Shown here: piece by piece, positions 24,632 to 33,953 of the stretch
Layout of the letters: every line of letters begins with the position of its first letter
Position numbering within the stretch: the stretch's first letter is position 1
Assembly: GCA_002361735.1 (NCBI GenBank)
Contig: DETS01000120.1
Coordinates: 63,228 to 119,984 of the forward strand
Length of the DNA stretch: 56,757 bases
Source of the DNA: Lachnospiraceae bacterium UBA3282
GTDB taxonomy: Bacteria; Bacillota; Clostridia; Lachnospirales; Lachnospiraceae
Reading direction: 5' to 3'
The notes under the pieces: model-generated
The model's input: only the letters and a program-made list of their open reading frames with translations
Databases searched by the model: none
What the model was told of the DNA's origin: nothing
Made by a program: the position numbers and the translations under genes

Positions 24632-25681
24632 TTACTTCCGCAGCTCCTCATAAATCCCCCCGAGCATCTCCGCCGTCAGCTCCACCTCATTGAGTACGGT
24701 ATGCCTGTCCTTCCTGGTATCCGCCGCCCGCATCCAGGCGTCCGTGAAGATTTCCTTCGTGATGCCCCAATTCATGGGATCCATGTCCATATGGTACGCC
24801 TTTAAGACCGCCTCCAGCTTACCCGCATCCCGCCCCTGCAGGCGGCAGCTCACCAGACTTCCGAGCGCCACCGCCATCCCGTGAGAAATCTGAATCTCCT
24901 TATAATTTTCCTCCAGAGAGTGGCAGAACAGATGCTCCGAACCGCTGCACGGTCTGGAATTGCCCGCAATCTCCATGGCAAGCCCGCCAAGCACAAGAGA
25001 CTGCGTCAGTATCTTGATAAATTCTTTACTCTTTAGCGATTTTTCTTCGTTGTAGCACAGGGAGGATAACGCCATGTCGGATATCAGATAGGAAAAATCA
25101 TCTACCCGCTCCTTCCTGTAGGCAGCATCCAGTTTCCAGTCATAGAGCGCCGTATATTTGCTGATGGTGTCGCCGATTCCTGACTGCAGCTGGGAAAGCG
25201 GCGCTCCCATGACCACGTCCACATCCACCACGATTGCCGCGGGAATCGCGCACTTTAAGGTCTTTCTGGCATCCCCTTCGGTTCCGAGCACCGCTACCGG
25301 AGAGGCGAGGGAATCATTGCTTAACGTCGTCGGCACACAGATATAGGGAATCTTAGCCACAAAGCCCGCATACTTCGCCACATCGAGCACCCTGCCACCG
25401 CCGACGCCAATGACAACCTCCACATCGCTCATACACATCTGTTTGGCAAGCTCCATGGCTTCCGCAAAACTGTTCTCGTCAATCAGATACAGATCGCTCT
25501 GCGGAAGATCACGCTGCATCTCCCCCAGATACGATTTCATGATCGGCATGAGCGCTTCCTCCGTGACAATCATCACGCGCTTTTCCTCGATCCCGGGCAC
25601 ACAGTCCGCAAGGATTTCGTTGAGGCACTCACAGGCGCCCTCCTCAATGATCAGACAACCGGGCAGTTGAAATTGATTCAT
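24632..25681 (-). CDS. Iron-containing alcohol dehydrogenase, glycerol-1-phosphate dehydrogenase-like
   Basis: 349 residues, the family length for AraM/EgsA-type enzymes. NAD-binding motif VIGVGGGRVLDVAKYA, then VPTTLSNDSLASPVAVL; metal ligands expected at the Asp of QSGIGDTISK and at His in SEHLFCHSLEE and SHGMAVALG. These enzymes reduce dihydroxyacetone phosphate to sn-glycerol-1-phosphate. It starts 20 bases after the GH13 gene ends, probably in the same transcript. Whether its product feeds the glycan cluster further right cannot be told. Confidence 0.85.
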   Translation of the reverse strand: MNQFQLPGCLIIEEGACECLNEILADCVPGIEEKRVMIVTEEALMPIMKSYLGEMQRDLPQSDLYLIDENSFAEAMELAKQMCMSDVEVVIGVGGGRVLDVAKYAGFVAKIPYICVPTTLSNDSLASPVAVLGTEGDARKTLKCAIPAAIVVDVDVVMGAPLSQLQSGIGDTISKYTALYDWKLDAAYRKERVDDFSYLISDMALSSLCYNEEKSLKSKEFIKILTQSLVLGGLAMEIAGNSRPCSGSEHLFCHSLEENYKEIQISHGMAVALGSLVSCRLQGRDAGKLEAVLKAYHMDMDPMNWGITKEIFTDAWMRAADTRKDRHTVLNEVELTAEMLGGIYEELRK

Positions 25682-25700
25682 CGCTTTTGTTCCTTTCCTC

Positions 25701-27458
25701 TTACCGTTTCTGCCGCCGAATCAAAATGCCGTTGCGCAGCAGCGTATTATCAATATAATGTCTGGAAAAAAGAAGCTCACCTTCTCTGGGAATCTCGATA
25801 TCTTCCTCCTCGCAGTTGATAATGACCTCCACATAATTATCCACCCATCCCATCTTGTTAAACTCAATCACGCGGGGACGGTTGATCTTATTGGGAAAAT
25901 GGAAATCGCGGTTACGAAGCAGCGGTTCTTCCCTTCTCAAATGGAGAAGACTTTTGATAATATCAATGCGCTCACTGTAAGCACCTCCGTCAATCTCCTC
26001 CCATGGCATACAGCGGCGGCAGTCCGGATCGTGCCCGCCCTCCATGGCAATCTCCGTCCCGTAATAGATACAGGGCGATCCCGGCATAGCAAAGAGTACG
26101 GCAAGCTGCTGGAAATACTCGTCCAGATTCTTCACATCAGTGCGAAGCCGCTTCGTGTCGTGGGAGTCTAACAGGTTGAAAAGCACGTCGTTCGTCTGCT
26201 GCATATAGCGTGTGTAGCAGCGGTTGATGGTATACTCAAAGTCCTCTTTCGTCAGGCTTTTATCAATCCAGAAATCCTTGATACTCTCCCCCAGCGGATA
26301 GTTCATCACGGAGTCAAACTCATCTCCCCGAAGCCAGGGCATAGCGTCATGCCAGATCTCACCCAGAATGTAAATGTCGGGATTGATTGCCTTGAGACGA
26401 TTCCTCAGCTCCTTACAAAAGGCGTGGGACACTTCGTTCGCCACATCCAGTCGAATGCCGTCCACACCGTAGTTTCTGACCCAGTTTTCGCAGACGCCGA
26501 TCAAATAGTCCCGCACCTTGGGATTATTCGTATTTAATTTCGGCATATTGTCAAAGAAGGCAAAGGTGTAATACTGCTTTTCTCAGGCACAGCCGTCTTC
26601 CTTAAAAGGCCATTCGTTTATCATGAACCAGTCATAATATTCCGACTGCGGTCCTTTTTCCTTCACATCAAGCCAGGGCGCAAAATACCGCCCGGAATGG
26701 TTGAACACACCGTCAAGCATCACGCGGATGCCCCTGTCATGGGCTTCCTTTACCAGCGTTTTCATGGTCTCCTCGGAGCCGAAATGCGGATCGATCTTCG
26801 TGTAGTCCGTGGTGTCGTATTTATGAGAACTGGGAGCCTCATTGATCGGCGTCAGGTAAAGCCCGGACACGCCAAGGTCCCTGATATAGTCCAGTTTATT
26901 GATGATGCCCTGCAGGTCGCCTCCGAAAAACTCCTGATTGGTGACGGAGCCTTTTGTCCGCCAGGGCAGCGTCCCCTCCGGATCATTGGAAGGATCGCCG
27001 TTGCAGAAACGCTCCGGAAAGATCTGATACCAGATGGTATCGTTCACCCATGCCGGTGTCACGGGAATGTCAGCCGGATTCATCCACGGCATGATAAAGC
27101 ACTGTCTGCTCCTGCCCGCAAGCGCCATCTGCTCCTCAGACACAAAACCATCCTCAAAGTAAAACCACCGCTCGTCCTCCGTCTGCAATTCAAAATAATA
27201 TTTTAATCGTTTATATTCCGGTTTGATGGTAGTGGTCCACCAAAGCTGATTTTTTAACCGCTTCTTAAAGGGGATGTTGAGCGCCTCTCCGTCCCAACTC
27301 TCGCCACCCCCGAGGATTCCCGACTTAAAGGGATCTCCGTGGATGATATTCACATACTTTACGTCATACCCTGTCCTGATATTGATGACGAGCTGCTCCT
27401 CGTCAAGCGGATAACAGTAGTTGTCGTTTGCCCTGTGATACACCGCATTAAAATCCAT
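25701..27458 (-). pseudogene. GH13 alpha-amylase family glycosidase interrupted by an in-frame TGA
   Basis: From ATG 27458 (GGGAGG upstream) the frame encodes a neopullulanase/cyclomaltodextrinase-like enzyme: an N-terminal beta domain, then NDTIWYQIFPERFCNGD, GGDLQGIINKLDYIRDLG, and DGVFNHSG. A TGA at 26583-26585 follows EDGCA; the same frame continues EKQYYTFAFFDNMPKLNTNN with no gap in homology. The nucleophile (GIRLDVANE), acid (GEIW) and third Asp (LLDSHDTKRL) all lie after the TGA. A CGA-to-TGA change would explain it. The first piece alone lacks the active site; the second (an ATG at 26546) lacks the barrel start. Total without the stop is about 585 residues. Confidence 0.85.
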
Positions 27459-27502
27459 AAGATACCTCCCCAAAAATATTGCAGTCTCACGTCATTTTGT
27501 GA

Positions 27503-27516
27503 GGAAAACGTTTTCC
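27503..27516. promoter_or_regulatory. LacI-family-like operator
   Basis: GGAAAACGTTTTCC is a perfect 14-bp palindrome with the central CG of LacI/MalR/CcpA sites, placed about ten bases downstream of the -10 box of the GH13 gene. Confidence 0.6.
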
Positions 27517-27525
27517 ATCATTTTC

Positions 27526-27554
27526 ATACTACTATAATCTTTTCCAAAATGCAA
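27526..27554 (-). promoter_or_regulatory. GH13 gene promoter
   Basis: Minus strand TTGCAT (27549-27554), 17-base spacer, TAGTAT (27526-27531). Confidence 0.55.
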
Positions 27555-27590
27555 GGACTATCTTATTTTTCTCGATTACGACTCACCCCG

Positions 27591-28787
27591 TTACAATTTC
27601 AACGCCGCTTCCCGATATCCCCGATCCAATGCTTCCCCAAAATACTGTTTTGCGATCCGGATATCCTTTGCCACGCCAAGTCCCTGTTCATATAGGAGCC
27701 CTATCCGATAATAGGCAAGCCCCTGCCCCTGCTTTGCGGACGCCTCATAAAAAGCGCGCGCTTTTTCGTAATCGATTTTTGTTCCGTACCCGTATTGATA
27801 GCACATCCCAAGAGAGCATTCTGCCGCCGCATTTCCCGACAGCTCTGTTGCCTTCTGATACCACGCAAAGGCTTTATCGTAATCCTTTTCCACACCTTTT
27901 CCATGCAGAAAGAAATTGCCGATATTATTCATCGCTCCGGTTGAGCCGTTATTTGCCGCCAGCAGATAATATTCCAATGCCTTGCGCTCATCCTGTCCGA
28001 CAAATGTCCCTTCTTCATACAGGATTCCCATGCTCACCTGTGCGCGCAAGTCTCCCGTTTCCTGCGCAAGCTCCGAAAGCCGCGAAAACGCCTGCTGACG
28101 CTGCTCCATCGGGCAATCTTCTCTCCCGATCAGTTCCATGCAGGCAGCGGATTCACAATGATTTTTTTGATGATCCACATCCTTTAACAGCGATTCATAA
28201 TAGTTCCTGTCCTTTTCCGACAGCTCCCCTTCCAGCCACAATCTGCAGCTGCGCTGTGCCCGCGCCAGCCATTCCAGCGCTTTCTCATAATCTATCTTCA
28301 CACCTTTTCCGTTTTCATACTGATAGGCAATCAGAATCATCGCTTCCGGCTGATCCTGTTCCGCCGCCTTTTCGAAAAAGCACAAGGATTTCTCATAATC
28401 TTCCGGAACGCCGATTCCATTCATATAGGCACGCCCGACCTTGACAAGACCGTCCACGTCGCCGAGAGCTGCCGCCTTCTCATAATAGGAAAATGCCTTC
28501 TTTTCATTTTTCTCCGTTCCCACACCGTAACGGTACATTTCCCCCACCCATATGAGCCAGTACGGACTGTTTTGTGCGGCGCCAAGCATTGCCGCTTTCA
28601 AAGCCTTCTGACGGATCTTTAACGCCTCTTTCGGTGTTTTTGCCTCTGTGACGCATTTCTCATAATATTCATTCAAAGCGGACAGCGCTTGCAGATCTCC
28701 TTTTTTCGCCAGCTTATAAAGCTGCTTTTCCGCTTTTGCGGGATTGTCCGCCAATAAGATTCGATATTCCTGCATTGATTCGTCCAC
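27591..28787 (-). CDS. Sel1-like repeat protein
   Basis: 398 residues from a GTG at 28787 with GGAAGGAG seven bases upstream; an internal ATG four codons later is possible. From about residue 85 the chain is a series of Sel1/TPR-like repeats of 36 residues with the AxxYYxKAA and GxGVxxDYEKA signatures (for example GVGTEKNEKKAFSYYEKAA and GKGVEKDYDKAFAWYQKA). Sel1 solenoids are protein-binding scaffolds. No signal peptide or membrane helix, so it is cytosolic. It stands alone between the GH13 gene and a small gene. Confidence 0.88.
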   Translation of the reverse strand: MDESMQEYRILLADNPAKAEKQLYKLAKKGDLQALSALNEYYEKCVTEAKTPKEALKIRQKALKAAMLGAAQNSPYWLIWVGEMYRYGVGTEKNEKKAFSYYEKAAALGDVDGLVKVGRAYMNGIGVPEDYEKSLCFFEKAAEQDQPEAMILIAYQYENGKGVKIDYEKALEWLARAQRSCRLWLEGELSEKDRNYYESLLKDVDHQKNHCESAACMELIGREDCPMEQRQQAFSRLSELAQETGDLRAQVSMGILYEEGTFVGQDERKALEYYLLAANNGSTGAMNNIGNFFLHGKGVEKDYDKAFAWYQKATELSGNAAAECSLGMCYQYGYGTKIDYEKARAFYEASAKQGQGLAYYRIGLLYEQGLGVAKDIRIAKQYFGEALDRGYREAALKL

Positions 28788-28900
28788 GTTAGACTCCTTC
28801 CTCCGTATGCTTATCTGCATGCTTGGTGTGCCAAAAAAGAGCGAAAATCCTTTATCGCTATCGGATTCACGCTCTTTCTATTCACCGTCCTTTTGCCCCG

Positions 28901-29083
28901 TCATTCCTTTATCATATCCAGCTCAGATAAATTAACACCGGATGAAGATAAAATCACTTTTAACTCAATGTATCTGCGTTTCATCTTTCTATATGCATCT
29001 GAATCTTTTTCAGAAGATAACATATAATCCTGCAGCCTTGAAAACTCCTCAACAGACAGCTTTAACATTTCACCTTCCGTCAT
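28901..29083 (-). CDS. Small hypothetical protein
   Basis: 60 residues, strongly helical and charged (VEEFSRLQDYML, YRKMKRRYIELKVIL), ending GVNLSELDMIKE. An AAGGTGGTG box precedes the ATG. Composition and the good ribosome site argue for a real gene. I do not recognise the family. Confidence 0.6.
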   Translation of the reverse strand: MTEGEMLKLSVEEFSRLQDYMLSSEKDSDAYRKMKRRYIELKVILSSSGVNLSELDMIKE

Positions 29084-29227
29084 ATGATCACCACCTTTTT
29101 AACAATCAGCCACATGTTCCATACTCAGTATAACAAAATCAGAAAACCCTGTAAAGTTTATTCTCCCTTTCCTGCACGAAACCATAATTCCTTTACAAAT
29201 ATAAACCACATATCAGTGATAAAATTG

Positions 29228-31240
29228 TCACATGCCTATAACAAGCTGCAAAAGCCGGTACACCACAAAAGCCACGATCCACGCCACGCCGCACTGCATA
29301 CAGACCACGCCGAACGTCTTTAAGGCGGATCCCAGCTCCCTCTTGATCGCTGCCACTGCCGCCACGCAGGGCGTATACAGCAGGGTAAACACGAGGAAGC
29401 TGACCGCCGAAGCCGTGGAAAAAATAGTTCCCAGCGTACCGCTCAAATTCGCCATGGACGTGCCCGTGAGGACACCCAGGCTGCTCACCACCGCCTCCTT
29501 TGCCGTAAAACCGCAGATTAACGCCGTGGCTGCCCGCCAGTCATTAAAGCCGAGCGGTGAAAATACGGGCGCGATCAGTTTTCCCACCATGGCAAGCAGA
29601 CTTTTGCCTGAATCCGTCACCGCATTTAATCTACTGTCAAAGGTCTGTAAAAACCAGATGACGAGCGTTGCCAGAAAAATCACCGTAAAAGCTCTCTGCA
29701 CAAAATCTTTCGCCTTGTCCCACATCAGAAGGATAACACTTTTTGCCGAGGGAAACCGATAGTTGGGAAGCTCCATCATAAAAGGAGTCGGTCTTCCGCG
29801 GAACCCTGTTTTATTCAACACGATTGCGCTGACCAGTCCGATCAGTATCCCCAACCCATAAAGAACAAACATGACTAATGCTGTTCTCCTCTCAAAGAAA
29901 GCCGCCGCAAACAGCGCATAAATCGGAATCTTGGCGGAGCAGCTGATAAAAGGGATCAACAGAATCGTCATCTTCCTGTCTCTGTCTGACGAGAGCGTTC
30001 TGGTGGACATCACCGCCGGCACGCTGCACCCAAAACCGATCAGCATGGAGACAAAGCTCTTTCCCGACAGACCGATCTTTCGCAGCGGCCTGTCCATCAC
30101 AAAGGCGATCCGCGCCATATAACCCGAATCCTCCAAAATGGAAAGAAAGAAGAAAAGCACCAAAATAATCGGCAGGAAACTCAGCACGCTGCCCACACCC
30201 GTAAAGATGCCGTCAATCACCAGACTCTCCACCACCGGATTGATCCCGTATGCTGTCAGCGCCCGCTCCGTCACCGCAGCCAGAGCGTCAATCCCCATCC
30301 CCAGAAGGTCACTCAAAAAACTGCCGATCAGCCCGAAGGTCAGATAAAAAATCGCTGCCATAATGAGCAGAAAAACAGGGATCGCCAGATATTTATGAGT
30401 GAGCACACTGTCCATTTTCACACTGCGCAGATGCTCCTTGCTCTCCTTTGCTTTCGTCACTGCCTTCGCGCAGACCCGCTCAATAAAGGCATAGCGCATA
30501 TCCGCCAGGGCAGCGTTTCTGTCCATACCGCTGTCCTGCTCCATCTCCACAATGCTATGCTCCATCAGATCCAGCTCATTATCTGACAGCGCCAGCCTGT
30601 CGATGATATCATGATCTCCTTCCACTATCTTCGTCGCCGCGAAACGGGGTGACATCCCAATCCGCTCCGCATGGTCCTCCACCTGATGGCTGACCGCATG
30701 GATACAGCGGTGTACGGGACCCTTCTCGCAAAAATCCGTCACCTTTGGGTAAATGCGCCGGGAAGACACCTCCCTAATTGCTTTGATCAAATCCTCAATA
30801 CCCTCGTTTTTTACGGCGCTGATCGCCACTACGGGAATGCCGAGTTCCTCCTCCAACTGCCTGACGTCGATGGCGCCGCCATTGCCCCAGACCTCGTCCA
30901 TCATATTGAGGGCGAGCACCATGGGAATGTGCAGTTCCAAAAGCTGCAGGGTCAGGTAGAGATTTCTTTCGATATTCGTGGCATCCACAATGTTAATGAT
31001 CCCGTCCGGCTTCTCCTGTAAAATAAAGCTGCGGGTCACGATCTCCTCATTGGTAAAGGGTCTGATCGAATAGATCCCCGGCAGATCCACCACCGCATTC
31101 CCTTTTTCACCGCGGATATCCCCCATCTTGGAATCCACCGTCACGCCCGGGAAATTGCCCACGTGTTGATTAGAGCCCGTAAGTTGATTAAATAACGTAG
31201 TTTTGCCGCAGTTCTGATTGCCTGCCAGTGCGTATATCAT
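29228..31240 (-). CDS. feoB: Ferrous iron transport protein B
   Basis: 670 residues. N-terminal GTPase (1-160) with G1 GNQNCGKTTLFNQLTG, G3 DLPG and G4 NMMD, a helical spacer, then the polytopic domain with two Gate motifs: IGFGCSVPAVMSTRTL and, before it, the FLSILEDSGYMAR segment, plus the second half with GFTAKEAVVSSLG. FeoB imports Fe(II) through the cytoplasmic membrane. The ATG overlaps the feoA stop. It is somewhat shorter than E. coli FeoB, normal for Clostridia. Confidence 0.96.
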   Translation of the reverse strand: MIYALAGNQNCGKTTLFNQLTGSNQHVGNFPGVTVDSKMGDIRGEKGNAVVDLPGIYSIRPFTNEEIVTRSFILQEKPDGIINIVDATNIERNLYLTLQLLELHIPMVLALNMMDEVWGNGGAIDVRQLEEELGIPVVAISAVKNEGIEDLIKAIREVSSRRIYPKVTDFCEKGPVHRCIHAVSHQVEDHAERIGMSPRFAATKIVEGDHDIIDRLALSDNELDLMEHSIVEMEQDSGMDRNAALADMRYAFIERVCAKAVTKAKESKEHLRSVKMDSVLTHKYLAIPVFLLIMAAIFYLTFGLIGSFLSDLLGMGIDALAAVTERALTAYGINPVVESLVIDGIFTGVGSVLSFLPIILVLFFFLSILEDSGYMARIAFVMDRPLRKIGLSGKSFVSMLIGFGCSVPAVMSTRTLSSDRDRKMTILLIPFISCSAKIPIYALFAAAFFERRTALVMFVLYGLGILIGLVSAIVLNKTGFRGRPTPFMMELPNYRFPSAKSVILLMWDKAKDFVQRAFTVIFLATLVIWFLQTFDSRLNAVTDSGKSLLAMVGKLIAPVFSPLGFNDWRAATALICGFTAKEAVVSSLGVLTGTSMANLSGTLGTIFSTASAVSFLVFTLLYTPCVAAVAAIKRELGSALKTFGVVCMQCGVAWIVAFVVYRLLQLVIGM

Positions 31241-31458
31241 GTTGTCACCTCAATCTGCGCCGCGTCCTCTTTTCTGAGCGTCAGTTCATACCCCCGCAGA
31301 TGGATCTCAATCGGATCTCCCATGGGCGCCACCTTCTGCACCCGTACCACCGTTTTCGGGATCAGTCCCATATCGAGGAGTCTGAGGCGAAGTTCCCCCT
31401 CTCCTCCTACCGTGACGATTTTCGCTTCCGTTCCTACCGCAATCTGATCCAAAGTCAT
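31237..31458 (-). CDS. feoA: Ferrous iron transport protein A
   Basis: 73 residues, a single SH3-like FeoA domain: LRLLDMGLIPKTVVRVQKVAP and a terminal GYELTLRKEDAAQIEV. FeoA is a small cytosolic partner required for FeoB activity. The stop codon overlaps the feoB ATG. It is preceded by a strong promoter with an iron-box-like sequence. Confidence 0.93.
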   Translation of the reverse strand: MTLDQIAVGTEAKIVTVGGEGELRLRLLDMGLIPKTVVRVQKVAPMGDPIEIHLRGYELTLRKEDAAQIEVTT

Positions 31459-31512
31459 TTGTCCTGCTCCGTTCTGCCGCTCCCGCGCCGGTTTCTCACT
31501 TGTTTTCCAATG

Positions 31513-31531
31513 TCAGATTACGCTAACCGAA
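31513..31531 (-). promoter_or_regulatory. DtxR/IdeR-type iron box in the feo promoter
   Basis: Minus strand TTCGGTTAGCGTAATCTGA matches the DtxR consensus TTAGGTTAGCCTAACCTAA at 15 of 19 positions and overlaps the -10 box. Confidence 0.55.
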
Positions 31532-31543
31532 TACATTTGTCAA
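31515..31543 (-). promoter_or_regulatory. feoAB promoter
   Basis: Minus strand TTGACA (31538-31543), 17-base spacer, TAATCT (31515-31520). Confidence 0.75.
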
Positions 31544-31561
31544 GCAATCGGATATACTCCT

Positions 31562-32500
31562 CTATTTCTCCGCCTCCCCCGCAAAATACTCTCCGATTCG
31601 CGCGATAAAGGTAAGCGCATCCTGCTTCATCACCTCCGGGAAAGCCGATACCACCGGTGCCGTCTCAAAGCTGAGCGTCCCCTGAAACCCAATCTGTTTT
31701 AAGCCTCTGACAAATCCTGCCCAATCGGTAGAAGATTTATTTTCTCTTGTCTTTGTAAACGTAAACGGTATCTGATGCAAATCACTGACCCCGTCGTTAT
31801 CGTGGATATGTAATACTTTCAGTCGGCTTCCCAGCGCCACGATAAAACTTTCAAAATCAATCCCCACCAGATTCGCATGCCCTGTGTCAAAACAAAATCC
31901 CAACACTTCCGCATGATACTTCTCGTTGATTCGGTCAATCCGCTCCACCGCTTTCACAACATCGCAGCAAGGGCCCTCCGTCAGATGTCCTCCAATCCCA
32001 TCGTAGAGATTTTCGATACATATGGTAATCTCCTTTTCCTTCGCCATAGGCGCGATGAAATCGATGAACTTCTCCGTCTCCGCCCATTCGCGGTCTTCGG
32101 AACCCAGGAATTTTGCCAGCTTGAATCCATGTATCACAATGTACGGACACTCTAAAAATGAGCATATCTCCATACTTTTAGGGGCAACCTCCCGCCATAG
32201 ATAGTCATTGACCTCCTTCTCCCCGTTCGGCACATAAATCGGGTAAGGCATGTGCATCTGATTGATTTTGATTCCGGCCGCCTGCGCGCCCTGCTTATGC
32301 AATGTAAAAAAAGCCTTCAATTCCGCCGCCGACTGATCAAAAAAACGGTTGAGCCGCGACTGATAGATATCCTTGTTTTTCAGATATCCGTTCAAGCTGA
32401 AATCCGCGCAGGAAAAGCCGGCCCTTGCCAGCATGGCAAAGCCTTCCTCCGGATGATCATCCTTTACCACATTTTGTGTCTGTACACCCAATTTCAACAT
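31562..32500 (-). CDS. Sugar phosphate isomerase/epimerase-like TIM-barrel protein
   Basis: 312 residues from ATG 32500, GGAGG five bases upstream. It belongs to the AP-endonuclease-2/xylose-isomerase-like barrel family. Metal ligands are all present: Glu of ICIENL, Asp and His of CFDTGHAN, His/Asp of LHIHDND and Glu of LSFETAP. Such proteins isomerise or epimerise sugars or keto-acids. Its nearest neighbour upstream (32570-33874) is a degenerate paralogue with an extra domain. It is the last gene of the glycan-cluster strand before feoAB. Confidence 0.82.
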   Translation of the reverse strand: MLKLGVQTQNVVKDDHPEEGFAMLARAGFSCADFSLNGYLKNKDIYQSRLNRFFDQSAAELKAFFTLHKQGAQAAGIKINQMHMPYPIYVPNGEKEVNDYLWREVAPKSMEICSFLECPYIVIHGFKLAKFLGSEDREWAETEKFIDFIAPMAKEKEITICIENLYDGIGGHLTEGPCCDVVKAVERIDRINEKYHAEVLGFCFDTGHANLVGIDFESFIVALGSRLKVLHIHDNDGVSDLHQIPFTFTKTRENKSSTDWAGFVRGLKQIGFQGTLSFETAPVVSAFPEVMKQDALTFIARIGEYFAGEAEK

Positions 32501-32569
32501 TTTTTCCTCCATTCCGAAGCATCACAAATTCCCGATTGAACACAAACCGATATCCGCCCGCAAACATTA

Positions 32570-33874
32570 CTATTTTATGATTTCTTCTCTCTCCACCCTG
32601 TCAAAATAAAAGGACGGCATATACTCGTCATTGAAAAACACAATCGGATTTTCAATCCCCATCTGTCGAAGCTGCGCCTCGATTTCCCGATAATAAATAT
32701 TGCAGATAAAAACCGCGCAGTCTTTCGTCAGCGTCTTTAGCGCCTCCGGCGCTTTTACCGTCAAGCCGCAAAACACTGTCTCCCACAGCTTTTGATTATT
32801 GTCGCAGGTAAACAGCGGCGGATATTTTTCCCCGTAACACTTCATATATGCCCGACACATGTTTCCCGCCCCAAAGAGCACCCTGGAGGGATATTTTTTT
32901 AACAGATTTTCAAGCCCGATCTGCCACACAAAATAGTCCGCAACAGATTTTGCCAGCTGCAAAAGCCCCGGTCTTAAAAGGGGCGAAAAAGCAGACGCCG
33001 TATCTTGAAGATCCATGATCAACTCCCCGTCAAAGCCGATCTCCCGCAGCCCTCTGATCAAGTTCAGCCAGTCCGTCCGCGACTGCCCCTTTGTCACCGC
33101 GGTAAACGGCAGCAGCGCACTCTCGCTATTCCCGTCACAATCACGCAGGATAACCGCTTTCAGGCGGTTATCCAATGCCATAATGAAATCATACATATTC
33201 TGCCCACAGAGATTGCAGACACCCACATCCATACAGAAGCCGAAACATTCCTCACCCGCTGCTTCATTTAGCGCGTCAACCCACCGGACCGCCTGCCTGC
33301 CGTCGGAGCAGAGACCGCGCACCAAATGACCGTTAAAATCTTTGCATTGGTTTTCCAGAAGAATCTGTACGCCGCATTTCTTCGCATGCTGCGCCAGTCC
33401 CAGATAAAATGCCCGGTTTTGCTCCCAGATATCCTCCGACAATATCCCCGCGAATAAGGGCCTGACGATCAGATAACGGCATCCGATTCGCCCGCAGATT
33501 TCAATGCTCTCCTGCGCCAGACGCTCCAACAGATCGTTTAAGTCTTCGCGCTTGGTGTCCCAAGGCAGATACGGAGCTCTGGCGACAGCGTACTGCAAAT
33601 GCTGCGTCCTGCATTGCTCCAGCAATGGGACCATAAATTCATGCAGTCGCTCCGTATGGTTTGATAACATTTCTGTCATATTAGCTTTGGTGCCCTTCTT
33701 GTGAAGCTTACCTGTATTCTCAAGTTCCAAAGGCGGACAAACTATGGAACAATCCAGCAAAAGATTACAAAAACCCGACGACGCAATATCGCCGATCCCC
33801 TGTTTTGGATATTTGATATCCACAATGCCCTGCGGGGCGCAAACAACATTCACAAGTTTTCCTCCAAATTTCAT
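32570..33874 (-). CDS. Degenerate TIM-barrel protein fused to the recurrent Rossmann-like module
   Basis: 434 residues from ATG 33874 (a TTG at 33895 is possible). Residues about 1-320 are a paralogue of the neighbouring epimerase: SRTDWLNLIRGLREIGF matches STDWAGFVRGLKQIGF. Metal positions are lost: CMDVGVCN replaces CFDTGHAN, ILRDCD replaces HIHDND and IMDLQD replaces SFETAP; only the first Glu (LLENQ) is kept. Residues about 328-415 form the recurrent module (RVLFGAGNMCRAYM, FTCDNN, LRQMGI). The barrel is probably non-catalytic or has changed chemistry. Confidence 0.75.
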   Translation of the reverse strand: MKFGGKLVNVVCAPQGIVDIKYPKQGIGDIASSGFCNLLLDCSIVCPPLELENTGKLHKKGTKANMTEMLSNHTERLHEFMVPLLEQCRTQHLQYAVARAPYLPWDTKREDLNDLLERLAQESIEICGRIGCRYLIVRPLFAGILSEDIWEQNRAFYLGLAQHAKKCGVQILLENQCKDFNGHLVRGLCSDGRQAVRWVDALNEAAGEECFGFCMDVGVCNLCGQNMYDFIMALDNRLKAVILRDCDGNSESALLPFTAVTKGQSRTDWLNLIRGLREIGFDGELIMDLQDTASAFSPLLRPGLLQLAKSVADYFVWQIGLENLLKKYPSRVLFGAGNMCRAYMKCYGEKYPPLFTCDNNQKLWETVFCGLTVKAPEALKTLTKDCAVFICNIYYREIEAQLRQMGIENPIVFFNDEYMPSFYFDRVEREEIIK

Positions 33875-33953
33875 ACTTACCAGACAACTCCCCAATATTC
33901 CTGCCGCTGTCTGAGTCTCTCACCACAAAAACACAAAACGTTTTTACCACAAT

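Noticed and set aside
26583..26585. Selenocysteine recoding at the GH13 TGA
   Set aside because: No stem-loop that I could recognise just downstream and no reason for Sec in this family.
27629..28444. 271-residue plus-strand frame opposite the Sel1 gene
   Set aside because: Antisense shadow; rich in Pro, Ser, Arg and His with no ribosome site.
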